Assembly: GCF_003315135.1 (NCBI RefSeq)
Contig: NZ_QNRK01000016.1
Coordinates: 1-64,000, forward strand
Reading direction: 5' to 3'
Length of the DNA: 64,000 nucleotides
Source of the DNA: Roseiarcus fermentans
Lineage (GTDB): Bacteria; Pseudomonadota; Alphaproteobacteria; Rhizobiales; Beijerinckiaceae
Positions 54,060 to 62,965 of the stretch are shown here, in pieces. Under the pieces are notes generated by a model that worked only from the letters and a program-made list of their open reading frames with translations, had not been told where the DNA came from and did no database searches. The position numbers and the translations under genes were made by a program. Each line of letters starts with the position of its first letter. Position 1 is the stretch's first letter.

Positions 54060-54854
54060 TCAGTTCGAGCCCTCGGACAGGACCGGCACGTCTCCCAGCG
54101 CCTCGATCGTCTGCTGGACGGGCGCCGCGGAGAGCCTGAACGTGCCGGAAAACGGGTCGCTGAGCTCGACGATCACAAACAGCGCGCTGCCGATCGTGAG
54201 CGCGCCGAAGCCGAGCGCCGCGATCACCGTCCCGTTGATCGGCGAGACCAGACCGTAGCCGCAGAACATCAGCAACGACCAGCAGACGATGATGTCGAGC
54301 ATCGCCCACGGCACGCCGCCGGAAATCTGAAGCGCCATCAAGAGCCGGTTCCGGTTGATGTCGGAGACGGCGCCGTTTGCGCTGAAGAACGCCTGCCGCT
54401 GCGTGTCGGTCTTCGGCGAAAGCGAGAGCACGTACTGATCCAGACCCTTGACGCTGGCGAAGATGCCCGTCACCGCGAGTTCCGACCGCGCGGCGCCGCC
54501 GGACCCGCCCCAGATGTCGTCGTATGTCTGGCGGACCGCCTTGCGCAGGGCCTCGCGCGCCGGCCGCGTCTCCGGACCATAGACCTCGAGCGCGGAATCG
54601 AGCTGCATCAGCCTCGCGCCGAGCGTCTCGAGCTCGGCCTTCTGAGTCGAGTAGAGCCCGTAGGCGGACCCCGCGAACGTGCCCAGCACCAGCGCCAGCA
54701 GCAGGCTCAGGAGGCCCGTCATCGCGCCGATCATGCCGGCCGATCTGTCCGGCGAGTGCTTTTCCGGCAGCCGGGCGCGCAGCGTCAGGCCGACGAGACC
54801 CGCGACGAATACGAGGACGGCCACACCGATTGCAAACGATAACGAACTCATCAC
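54060..54854 (-). CDS. DUF4239 membrane protein
   Basis: The 264-residue protein has hydrophobic segments at about 6-26 and 41-62, then a soluble stretch (ETLGARLMQLDSALEVYGPE, RKAVRQTYDDIW) and two more membrane segments (WAMLDIIVCWSLLMFCGYGL, VIAALGFGALTIGSALFVIV). This is the DUF4239 layout; function unknown. A possible 44-codon gene ends 7 bases upstream. Confidence 0.85.
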   Translation of the reverse strand: MMSSLSFAIGVAVLVFVAGLVGLTLRARLPEKHSPDRSAGMIGAMTGLLSLLLALVLGTFAGSAYGLYSTQKAELETLGARLMQLDSALEVYGPETRPAREALRKAVRQTYDDIWGGSGGAARSELAVTGIFASVKGLDQYVLSLSPKTDTQRQAFFSANGAVSDINRNRLLMALQISGGVPWAMLDIIVCWSLLMFCGYGLVSPINGTVIAALGFGALTIGSALFVIVELSDPFSGTFRLSAAPVQQTIEALGDVPVLSEGSN

Positions 54855-54861
54855 CTCGACC

Positions 54862-54996
54862 TCATTCGGCTCCCGACACCGATTCGAAAACGCGCGTCAG
54901 CGCGGCGCCCGACCGCTGGAGCGCGTCGACGTACGGCTTCACGTCGTCGTCATAGGCGCCGACCGCAACGCTGACGTCTCTGTCCCCTTCGGTCAT
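54862..54996 (-). CDS. Possible 44-residue protein just upstream of the DUF4239 gene
   Basis: ATG at 54996 opens a frame (MTEGDRDVSVAVGAYDDDVK, then ALTRVFESVSGAE) ending 7 bases before the DUF4239 start on the same strand. The acidic composition differs from random GC-rich frames and a GAAGG-like ribosome site is absent. Function unknown; it may be chance or the end of an older gene. Confidence 0.35.
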   Translation of the reverse strand: MTEGDRDVSVAVGAYDDDVKPYVDALQRSGAALTRVFESVSGAE

Positions 54997-55575
54997 GACT
55001 GTGTCCCATTTTATTCCGGCCGCATACGGCGAACAGCTGCGGCATTGTCACGGAGCGCCGCCGAGCGGCGCTCGGCCGGCGAAGCGTGGCCCGGCGGTTC
55101 TGTTTCCTTAGCCGCTCGCCGCGGGGGCGGACCTTCCGCTCCGGGACGGGCTTCACCGCCATCGCCTCGGGGTGCGACAGCACGATGACGATGTGTTCGT
55201 CAAGAGGTTCGCGCCGGCGAACATTGCCGAGCGCCCATGATCCCCTTTGCGCAAGCGCCGGGGGCGTGACGGCCCGGGGCTCGCCGACCGCGCGCGCTCC
55301 GGGACGGCGTCCGCGGTCGACCTGCCGGAGGCCGCGATCGATCCGTCGCAGCGCGCGCCTCGCGTGCCTTCGCCCCGGGGCCGCGGCTTCTCGACGGCCG
55401 GAACGGCGCATTCGGCGAACCGCCGGCGGACAATCCGATGTCGGGGCGCCGGCGCCGAGGGAGCAGAAGATCATTGTCCCAGACGGCGATCGACCCCCGC
55501 CGCATAGCCATGAACCGCAGCCGACGCCGTCCGTCCATCAAGCCAATGCCTGCCGCCCGGTATGGAGCGAACCCT
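54997..55575. other. Gene-free stretch between the DUF4239 group and livM
   Basis: No supported gene in 579 bases. A hairpin GAGCGCCGC-cga-GCGGCGCTC (55053-55073) could be a terminator. The rest is GC-rich DNA with overlapping meaningless frames. Confidence 0.5.
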
Positions 55576-56595
55576 TCAGCTCGAATCGCGCGCGCCGCCG
55601 AACCATGTCATCTCATTGTCCCCCACGAGGCCCTGCGGGCGAAAGGTGAGGATCAGGAGAAGGATAACGGCCAGCGCGATCTCCTGCGCGCCGCTCGGCA
55701 AGGAGATGCTGACACCGCCGAGGTCCACACCGCGCTCGAGCGCCAGCAACGTCTGCCTCAGACCCGTCACCGCGAAAGCGCCCACGACCGCGCCGGTCAA
55801 ACTCCGCATTCCCCCTACGACGACCATCGCCAAGGTTACGAACGTCATATCGAGCCAGAAAACGTTGACCGCCAGGGTCCCCAGATAGTGGCCGTACAAG
55901 ACCCCGCCGGCGCCCGTGACGAATGCGCTGATGACGAAGGCGATCAGCCGCTGGCGCCAAATGTTGACGCCGCTCGCGCGGGCGGCCGCTTCGTCCTCGC
56001 GCGTGGCGCGGAGGAGCAGCCCGAAGGAGGACGCGTTGTACACTTGTGCGATCACGATCGCGGCCGATGCGAAGCCGAACGCCGTCCACATGTCGACGTA
56101 AAGCGGAAGCCCCACCAGAGAGCTTTGGCCGGCAGTCACGCTATCCCAATTTTCGTAGATGGTCTTGACGATGAACAACAGGGACAGAAGAGCGATGGAG
56201 GCCGCTGCGCCGGTCAGGCGCATGATCGCCGCGCCGCTGACCAGCGCGACAACGCTGGCCAGGAGCGACGCAACCAGCGCGGCCAACAGGACCGGCGTTT
56301 TCGAGTCGAGCAGGAACTGGGGAAGCCCGGGCATGAAGACGCCCCGCATGCCTGCGCAGCAAGTCTGCCAGGCCGACGCGTAAGCGCCGACCAGCGCGAA
56401 AGTGACATGGCCGAACGAGACGATTCCGGAATTGGCCATGAAGATCGAAATGCCGACCGCCATCACCGTGTAGATCATGGCTTCGGTCGCAATATCCGTG
56501 AGATAGGGGCCACCGAGAACGGCGATCAGGCAAAGCAGAGCCATGCACCCGATCAGTCCTAGCGCTGGAAAAAGACGCGGAAGGAAGTCCAGCAT
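55576..56595 (-). CDS. livM: Branched-chain amino-acid-type ABC transporter permease LivM
   Basis: The 339-residue membrane protein has the LivM pattern: EAMIYTVMAVGISIFMANSG, GIVSFGHVTFALVGAYAS, LRATREDEAAARASGVNIW and TFVTLAMVVVGGMRSLTGAV, ending ILTFRPQGLVGDNEM. Its ATG overlaps the livH stop. It is last in the livK-G-F-H-M order. The substrate of Liv-type systems ranges from branched-chain amino acids to amides, urea and aromatics, so the name is only by family. Confidence 0.92.
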   Translation of the reverse strand: MLDFLPRLFPALGLIGCMALLCLIAVLGGPYLTDIATEAMIYTVMAVGISIFMANSGIVSFGHVTFALVGAYASAWQTCCAGMRGVFMPGLPQFLLDSKTPVLLAALVASLLASVVALVSGAAIMRLTGAAASIALLSLLFIVKTIYENWDSVTAGQSSLVGLPLYVDMWTAFGFASAAIVIAQVYNASSFGLLLRATREDEAAARASGVNIWRQRLIAFVISAFVTGAGGVLYGHYLGTLAVNVFWLDMTFVTLAMVVVGGMRSLTGAVVGAFAVTGLRQTLLALERGVDLGGVSISLPSGAQEIALAVILLLILTFRPQGLVGDNEMTWFGGARDSS

Positions 56596-57512
56596 CAGAT
56601 GCGTTCCCCCGCATTGCCCGTCACAAACAACCCCTGCGGCCTGAACAACAGGACGACGATCACCAGGCCATAGACGAATGCGTCTCGCGCCGGCCGCAAC
56701 TCGGCGGGCAGGAGCGCCTGCAACAACATCGACGCGGCGCCGAGAGAGAAGCCGCCGAGGACCGCGCCCGGCAAACTGCCCATGCCTCCGATGACCGTGC
56801 CGACAAAACCGGCGATCGCCAGGGGCACGCCCATCCGGAAGTCCAGAACGCCCGTCTTGGCGACATAGAGAAGCGAAACGGCCGCCGCCAAAATCCCGGA
56901 AAGACCAAACGCCAGCGCGATGGCGCGGTCCGCCCTCACGCCCAGCATGCGCGCCATCGTGAAGTCCTCGGCCGCCGCCCGAATTTCGATGCCCGCTCGA
57001 CTTCGGCGAAGATAGAGCGACAAGCCGAGGAGCAGAAGGATGGTCACAATGATGGTGACGATATCGACCAGACCAACGCGGACGCCGTGAATGGTCACTT
57101 GCTGCGTCAAGGCGCCGAAGATGCTCACGGACTTGGGCCGGCCGGTGTGGATGAACAGAACGAGGCTCTGGATCAGGTAGCTGACTGCGAACGAGGAAAT
57201 CAGCAGCGTGGATCCATCGGCGCCGCGCTTGCGGAGAGCGCGAAAGGCAAATCGCTCCGTTGCGAGGGCGACGAGGGTGACGACGCAGAGGATTCCTGCA
57301 ATCAGAAGAGGAAACGGCCATGCGCCAATCAACGGCGCGGCGAGATCGGCAGCGGTCGGCACGACCAACGCATAGGCGCCGATCATGATCAGGTCGCCAT
57401 GGGCGAAATTGATCATGCGCATGACGCCGAAAACCAGGCCGATGCCGAGGGCGACGAGCGCGTATTGGCTGCCGAGGCTGGCGGCGTCGACGAGAAGCTG
57501 AACGATGTTCAT
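56595..57512 (-). CDS. livH: Branched-chain amino-acid-type ABC transporter permease LivH
   Basis: The 305-residue membrane protein starts MNIVQLLVDAASLGSQYALV and has GVMRMINFAHGDLIMIGAYA and IRAAAEDFTMARMLGVRADR, ending VVLLFRPQGLF. Full-length LivH. It overlaps livF (ATGA) on one side and livM on the other. Confidence 0.93.
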   Translation of the reverse strand: MNIVQLLVDAASLGSQYALVALGIGLVFGVMRMINFAHGDLIMIGAYALVVPTAADLAAPLIGAWPFPLLIAGILCVVTLVALATERFAFRALRKRGADGSTLLISSFAVSYLIQSLVLFIHTGRPKSVSIFGALTQQVTIHGVRVGLVDIVTIIVTILLLLGLSLYLRRSRAGIEIRAAAEDFTMARMLGVRADRAIALAFGLSGILAAAVSLLYVAKTGVLDFRMGVPLAIAGFVGTVIGGMGSLPGAVLGGFSLGAASMLLQALLPAELRPARDAFVYGLVIVVLLFRPQGLFVTGNAGERI

Positions 57513-58228
57513 GGCCGCCGCGCTCCTCCGAAGTATGCGTGTTCGAACTCTGGGTCGGCGGCGAGAACGTTGCTGGGACCATCGAGAATCAAGCGACCTG
57601 ACCTAAGAAGATAGGTGCGGTCGGCTAAGGCGAGGGCGCGCCGAGCGCTCTGTTCGACGACGAGAAGCGTTGTTCCATCCTCCCGCAAGCTTCTGAGAGT
57701 CTGGAACACGCGGTCGGCGAACAATGGAGCCAGCCCCAGGGATGGTTCGTCCACCAGCAACAGTTTTGGCTTGCAAATGAGGGCGCGAGCGATCGCAAGT
57801 TGCTGTTGCTCGCCGCCGGAGAGTTGCCCAGCATAGCCATTGTAGCGTTCTTGCAGCACTGGGAAGAGCGCGAGCACGCGATCGAACTGAGCCTTGGCCT
57901 GTCCCACGCCGCCTTGCGCGCCGCTGGCCACCACCAGGTTCTCGCGGACCGTCAGTCGGCCGAAGATCCGCCGACCTTCCGGAACGAGACTGATCCCCGC
58001 GCGCGCAATCGTCTCCGGCGGAAGCCCGCGAATGGATCGCCCTTCGAATTGAATGTCGCCATGCGCGGGTTCGACGACGCCGGCGATCGCGAGCATGCAG
58101 GTCGATTTGCCGGCGCCGTTCGGTCCGACGAGACACACGATCTCCCCGGCGGATACGCAAAGGGACAATTCATGGATGGCGGGCGCCTTGCCATATCGAA
58201 CCTGCAGGGAGTCTACGCTGAGCAACAT
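57509..58228 (-). CDS. livF: ABC transporter ATP-binding protein LivF
   Basis: The 239-residue ATPase has Walker A LVGPNGAGKST, signature LSGGEQQQLAIARAL and Walker B LLLVDEPSLGL, with the LivF-typical FEGRSIRGLPPETIARAGIS. It pairs with LivG. It starts right beside the livG stop. Confidence 0.94.
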   Translation of the reverse strand: MLLSVDSLQVRYGKAPAIHELSLCVSAGEIVCLVGPNGAGKSTCMLAIAGVVEPAHGDIQFEGRSIRGLPPETIARAGISLVPEGRRIFGRLTVRENLVVASGAQGGVGQAKAQFDRVLALFPVLQERYNGYAGQLSGGEQQQLAIARALICKPKLLLVDEPSLGLAPLFADRVFQTLRSLREDGTTLLVVEQSARRALALADRTYLLRSGRLILDGPSNVLAADPEFEHAYFGGARRP

Positions 58229-58229
58229 C

Positions 58230-58946
58230 TCAAGCGCCTCCCAAATACGCAGCGATCACGTCCGGATTGTTGCGCACGGTCTCAACGGGACCGTCGGCGA
58301 GGGTGCGGCCGCCATTCAGCACATGAAGCCGATTGCAGACCTCCATGACGAGGCCGATGTTGTGCTCGATCAGCAAAACCGCGCAGCCGAAACTTTGCGG
58401 GAGCTGACGAACGATCTCCACCAGGTCGCGGCACTCGGAATCGGTCATGCCAGCCGCAGGTTCATCGAGGAGGAGAAAGCGGGGTCTCAGCGCAAGGGCG
58501 CGCGCAATGCCGACGCGCCGCTCGTCGGCGTAGGGCAGTTCGCCCGCAAGGCGGCGCGCCACCGGGCCCAGGCCAACAAACTCGAGCGCGCGGCGTGCGG
58601 TCGATCGCGCCTCGTTTCGGCTCTTCGCATGGCAGAGCGCGGAAATTTCGACATTCTCCAGGACGCTCAATCTGCGGAAGAGGCGCACCGACTGAAACGT
58701 TCGCGCGACCCCACAGCGCGCAAGCGCATCGGGAGTGAGGCCGCCGACCGACTTTCCATCCACGCGCACCGTTCCCTCAGTGGGGCGTTGAAAACCGCTG
58801 ATAACGTTGACCAGGGTTGTCTTGCCCGCGCCGTTCGGCCCAAGGAGACCGAGAATCTCGCCCTCCTTGAGGGAGAGATCGACCGAATCGAGCGCGCGCA
58901 GACCCTGAAACTGAACGGAGATCGCTTCTGTGTTCAATTCGGACAT
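58230..58946 (-). CDS. livG: ABC transporter ATP-binding protein LivG
   Basis: The 238-residue ATPase has Walker A LLGPNGAGKTTLVNVISGF, a signature region changed from LSGG to LPYADERRVGIARAL (usual for LivG) and Walker B FLLLDEPAAGM, closing VRNNPDVIAAYLGGA. A strong hairpin lies between it and the binding-protein gene. Confidence 0.94.
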   Translation of the reverse strand: MSELNTEAISVQFQGLRALDSVDLSLKEGEILGLLGPNGAGKTTLVNVISGFQRPTEGTVRVDGKSVGGLTPDALARCGVARTFQSVRLFRRLSVLENVEISALCHAKSRNEARSTARRALEFVGLGPVARRLAGELPYADERRVGIARALALRPRFLLLDEPAAGMTDSECRDLVEIVRQLPQSFGCAVLLIEHNIGLVMEVCNRLHVLNGGRTLADGPVETVRNNPDVIAAYLGGA

Positions 58947-58972
58947 AGGGGACTCGAAGGAGGGTGGTGAAA

Positions 58973-59000
58973 GGCCCGGCGTCGGGGCCGACGCCGGGCC
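58973..59000 (-). terminator. Hairpin between livK and livG
   Basis: GGCCCGGCGTC-ggggcc-GACGCCGGGCC: 11-bp perfect stem, 8 bases past the livK stop and before livG. It probably lets more binding protein than transporter be made. Confidence 0.7.
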
Positions 59001-59008
59001 GGGGCTGC

Positions 59009-60199
59009 TCACCACCAGGTGACGAAGTCGCCCTTGCGGATGTCGTAATATCCGAGCGGCACAGGCTTTGAATCCATGACCGAAATGATGAGCATCGGCC
59101 GGTTCACGTTGGTGTGGAGTTTGGGCGTGAATGTCGTCAAGCCCGCAAGCAGAGGCTCGTCGGTAAATTTCTCCATCTCGCCCCGCACCTTGTCCGTATC
59201 GAAGCTGCCCGCCCGTTCCACGGCTTTCGCCCAGGCCTGGACCACGCTGTAACCGGTGATCCCCTGGCCGGAACCGGGTCGTTCGTTGTATTTCTTTTCG
59301 TAGGCTTTGAAGAACGCTTCGGCGTCGGGGCGCGGTTCGGTGACGCCGGCGTCGGCCGAATAGTTCAGATAGTAGAAGTTGCTCAATCCCGGAACGGCGG
59401 AATGCCATGCGCTGCCGTCGCCGCCGGTGCCCTCGAGAATGGGAATCTCGACTCCTGCCGAGCGAAACTGACGGATCGCGCTCGCCAGCCCCGGCGGAAC
59501 GCTGCAGATGATCATCGCGTCCGCCGGCTTGCCGAGGTCCTTGTAGCGCGAGATTTGCGACGCCACCGACACGTCGGCGTTCTTGAAGCTGTCCTCGAGC
59601 ACGATGGATTGGTCGCCATTGAGCTCCTTCCAACGAGAGAGGAAGCCACGGCAGAGTGACTTGTCGTATTCGATGAACGTGTCGGTGAGAACGTAGGCCG
59701 TCTTCCAGCCCTTTTTCTTGGCGCCCCAATCCGCGATCGTCCGGCCGGTCGCTTCCGCGTCGGTCGCCATGGTGAACACGTCGTTGCCGATCGTCATATT
59801 GCCGTATTTCATGTCGGCGCCGCACGAACTGATCGCAATGACCGACGCGGCCTGCGCGACCAGCGCGGCCGGCGCGCCGCTGTCGAAGTCGCATGCGGTC
59901 ATGATCATCTTGGCGCCCTGTCTGACCAGCGCCTGCGCGGCTTTCGACGTTTCCGCCGGATCGGTCTTCGTGTCGATATGAACCAGTCGGACCTTCTTGC
60001 CGAGCAGCCCTCCCTTGGCGTTGATATCGTCGACTGCGATCTCCGCCGCGCGCGTCGGCGAGGTATCGAATGCGGCCATCCAACCACTGAAGGACGTCGG
60101 GGCTCCGATCAGAACCTCGTCGTCTGCGGCGAGAGTCGGACTCGCCAGCACGATGCCGGCGATGCCCAATAACATCGAATGCAAATTCAAAGATCGCAT
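59009..60199 (-). CDS. Liv-type periplasmic substrate-binding protein
   Basis: The 396-residue protein has a signal peptide (LLGIAGIVLASPTLAADD), then VLIGAPTSFSGWMAAFDTSP, AVDDINAKGGLLGKKVRLVH and AYEKKYNERPGSGQGITGYS, the type I periplasmic-binding fold. GAGGAGAG precedes the ATG at 60199. First gene of the livKGFHM operon, divergent from hyuAB. The neighbours suggest the ligand may be a cyclic amide or a breakdown product rather than leucine (inference). Confidence 0.92.
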   Translation of the reverse strand: MRSLNLHSMLLGIAGIVLASPTLAADDEVLIGAPTSFSGWMAAFDTSPTRAAEIAVDDINAKGGLLGKKVRLVHIDTKTDPAETSKAAQALVRQGAKMIMTACDFDSGAPAALVAQAASVIAISSCGADMKYGNMTIGNDVFTMATDAEATGRTIADWGAKKKGWKTAYVLTDTFIEYDKSLCRGFLSRWKELNGDQSIVLEDSFKNADVSVASQISRYKDLGKPADAMIICSVPPGLASAIRQFRSAGVEIPILEGTGGDGSAWHSAVPGLSNFYYLNYSADAGVTEPRPDAEAFFKAYEKKYNERPGSGQGITGYSVVQAWAKAVERAGSFDTDKVRGEMEKFTDEPLLAGLTTFTPKLHTNVNRPMLIISVMDSKPVPLGYYDIRKGDFVTWW

Positions 60200-60853
60200 G
60201 GCCACTCTCTCCTCATGATTAGCACGCGTTTGTTGATTGGCCTTCAACCGGTCAGCGCAAACAAAGACGCGCTCGCCGTGTTGTTAAGAGCTTCATTCGA
60301 CTCGATCTCATAACCCCGTGACGCTCATCCCGGCGCGATCTGTTGTCAGAAGTCGATTCGATTGCGTCGCTACTGCCGCGCTCCCACCTGCATCGGGTTT
60401 CGTTGAGTTGGTATCGCCGCGGGAGCGGTCGCGCGCCGCAATCGCCGATTTTTTTCCAGCATTCTCTGACATTCGTGTTACGATCTGCGGTCTGCGATCG
60501 CACTTTTGCATGGACGGGTTCCGTTGGCAAGTGGGCCGCAGACGCTTTCGGATGACCGGGGCGAGGCGATCCGCCGACGCGGCCTCTCGCCTCCGCGAGC
60601 CGACACGGCTGGCGCCGCCGGTCAAAAAACGGGCGGGCGGCGTGCCGGGCCGACTCGAGACAGGTCCTCGAGGGGATGGCGCCTGACGGGCTGACGATAT
60701 CGGGCGACTCCAGGCAGAGGGGCGGGCTTCAGGGAAAAGCGCGATCGCAGATCGCGAATTTTATTGACACCGCGACGGAAAGGGCTAGCCTGCCGTCACG
60801 ACCCTGAGGACCGCCGGGCTTTGTCGGTGGGCGCTATTCGGCAAGGAACTTCG
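60200..60853. promoter_or_regulatory. Divergent control region of the liv and hyu operons, no gene
   Basis: No supported coding frame in 654 bases. A palindrome CGCGATC-gca-GATCGCG (60740-60756) sits 7 bases upstream of a promoter-like TTGACA (60764-60769) and TAGCCT (60786-60791, 16-base spacer) pointing at hyuA. The middle (60300-60700) shows no pattern I can name. Confidence 0.5.
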
Positions 60854-62965
60854 ATGCGTTTCGCGACGGACACCGGCGGCACCTTCACCGACCTCATCAT
60901 CGAGGACGACGGGAGTCTGCATTTGTTCAAATCGCCCACCGTGCCGAGCAATCCGGTCGAGGGCGTGCTCGGCGCCTTCTCGGTTGCGGCGAAAGCGTTC
61001 GGCATGGACCGGGCGACGCTGCTGGCGTCGGGCAGCCAGTTCATCCACGGCACGACGCACGCCATCAACGCCATCGTGACGAAGCGCGTCGCCAAGACGG
61101 CGCTGCTGGTCACCCAGGGACATCCCGACATCCTGCTGCTGCGCGAAGGCGGGCGCGAGCAGCCTTTCAATCACGCGGTGCGCTATCCGCGCGCCTTCAT
61201 ACCGCGCGCGCTGACGTTCGAAGTGCCGGGTCGCATCGTTGCGTCGGGCCGGGAGCACGAGGCGCTGGACGAGGCAGCTCTGCTCGACATCATCGAGCAA
61301 CTGAAAGACGCGAGAATCGAGGCCGTCGCCGTTTGTCTGCTGTGGTCGGTGACCAACCCGGCCCATGAGGAGCGCGTCGGAGAGCTTCTGGCTCAGCATT
61401 TGCCGAACGTGGCGGTGACGCTCTCCCACCGACTGAATCCGTCGTTGCGCGAATACCGCCGCGCCATCGCCTCTTCGATCGACGCCTCGCTGAAGCCGTT
61501 GATGGAGCGCTACATCGGCGGCCTGACCACCTCGATGCGCGAGGCCGGCTTCAAGGGTCAGGTCCTGGTGCTGACATCGCAAGGCAGCATGGTCGACGCC
61601 GAAGAGATCCGCCGTTCGCCGATCCTGGCGCTGAATTCTGGGCCTTCCATGGCGCCGATCGCCGGGGCCTACATCTCCGGCGCGGAGTCCGAGCTCAAGG
61701 ACTCGATCATCTTCGACACCGGCGGCACCACCTTCGACGTCTCGCTCGTGCGCGAGGGCCGTATCCCGTTCACGCATGAAACCTGGCTCGGCCGGCCCTA
61801 CCAGAGCGACTTGACCGGCTTCCCCTCGATCGACGTGAAGAGCATCGGCGCCGGCGGCGGCAGCGTCGCCTGGGTCGATGACGGGGGCGTGCTCCATATC
61901 GGTCCGCAGAGCGCCGGGTCGGTTCCGGGCCCCGCTTGCTATGGCGCCGGCGGCGCAGAGGCGACGGTGACCGACGCCGCTCTGGCCCTGGGCTACATCG
62001 ACGCCGGTTTCTTCCTCGGCGGCCGCATCAAGCTCGACGTCGCGCGCGCGCGGCAGGTGGTCAAGGACAAGGTGGCCGATCCGCTGAACCTGTCTGTCGA
62101 GGCCGCGGCGGTCGCCATGATCGACGTCTGGACGGAAAATATGGTGCAGGCGATCGCCGACATCACGGTCAATCAGGGCATCGATCCGAAGGCTGCGAGC
62201 ATTGTCGGCGGGGGCGGCGCCGCCGGCCTCAATGCGGTGGCGATCGCCACCCGCATGGGCTGCCCGACGCTGATCGTGCCGGAGGTCGGCGCCGGACTGT
62301 CGGCGGCGGGCGCGGTCATTTCGGATGTCGGGCGCAGCTTCCGGCGCCTGTTCGTCACCAATACCCGCGCGTTCGACAGGTCCGGGGTTGCGGCGAAACT
62401 CGTCGATTTGCGCAGAGAGGCTGACCGGTTCGCGGAAGCCGCCGGCGCGGATGCTTCCCAGAGCCGGATCGATTTTTTCGTCGAGGCCCGCTACGCGCAT
62501 CAGGTCTGGGAGATCGACGTCGCAATCGAACCGGAAGCGTTGTCCGGGGCGGACGCGTCAGAAAATCTGCGCCAGGCCTTCCACCGCGAGCACGAGCGCA
62601 TCTTCGCCTTCCACGATCCCGCCTCGATGGTCGAGGCCATCGCCTGGCGCGCCCAGGTCAGCTGCGGCGTCGCCAAGACCGCCAAACTGCGGCTCGCCGA
62701 AACCGACGACGCCGACGCCGCGTCGACGAAACGCCAGGTCTATTTTGCCTCGACGGGTTGGTCGGACGTACCCATTCACGGGTTTTCGGCCCTGCCGATC
62801 GGCAAGGCGTTGCGCGGTCCGGCCATCGTCGAATCCCAATTCACGTCGATCGTGATCAATCCGGGCGCCGCCTTTTCTCGCAGCGCGGAAGGCAACCTCG
62901 TCGTCACGCCGCGCGTCGAGGGAACCAAAGAGACCCAATCCGTTGGAGGATCGTACAATGTCTGA
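60854..62965 (+). CDS. hyuA: Hydantoinase/oxoprolinase family protein, subunit A
   Basis: The 703-residue ASKHA-fold protein has MRFATDTGGTFTDLIIEDDG at the start, HGTTHAINAIVTKR, DSIIFDTGGTTFDVSLVREG in the middle and ASIVGGGGAAGLNAVAIATR later. These are hallmarks of the HyuA/OplA/acetone-carboxylase beta family that uses ATP to open hydantoin- or oxoproline-type rings or activate ketones. AAGGAA precedes the ATG at 60854. It overlaps hyuB by 8 bases. Confidence 0.93.
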   Translation: MRFATDTGGTFTDLIIEDDGSLHLFKSPTVPSNPVEGVLGAFSVAAKAFGMDRATLLASGSQFIHGTTHAINAIVTKRVAKTALLVTQGHPDILLLREGGREQPFNHAVRYPRAFIPRALTFEVPGRIVASGREHEALDEAALLDIIEQLKDARIEAVAVCLLWSVTNPAHEERVGELLAQHLPNVAVTLSHRLNPSLREYRRAIASSIDASLKPLMERYIGGLTTSMREAGFKGQVLVLTSQGSMVDAEEIRRSPILALNSGPSMAPIAGAYISGAESELKDSIIFDTGGTTFDVSLVREGRIPFTHETWLGRPYQSDLTGFPSIDVKSIGAGGGSVAWVDDGGVLHIGPQSAGSVPGPACYGAGGAEATVTDAALALGYIDAGFFLGGRIKLDVARARQVVKDKVADPLNLSVEAAAVAMIDVWTENMVQAIADITVNQGIDPKAASIVGGGGAAGLNAVAIATRMGCPTLIVPEVGAGLSAAGAVISDVGRSFRRLFVTNTRAFDRSGVAAKLVDLRREADRFAEAAGADASQSRIDFFVEARYAHQVWEIDVAIEPEALSGADASENLRQAFHREHERIFAFHDPASMVEAIAWRAQVSCGVAKTAKLRLAETDDADAASTKRQVYFASTGWSDVPIHGFSALPIGKALRGPAIVESQFTSIVINPGAAFSRSAEGNLVVTPRVEGTKETQSVGGSYNV

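Noticed and set aside
54950-55474. 174-codon minus-strand ORF
   Set aside because: Very Arg-rich, no motif, no ribosome site; probably chance in GC-rich DNA.
60308-60686. Overlapping ORFs of 105-122 codons in the liv-hyu gap
   Set aside because: Frames on both strands overlap and none resembles a protein family; treated as control DNA.
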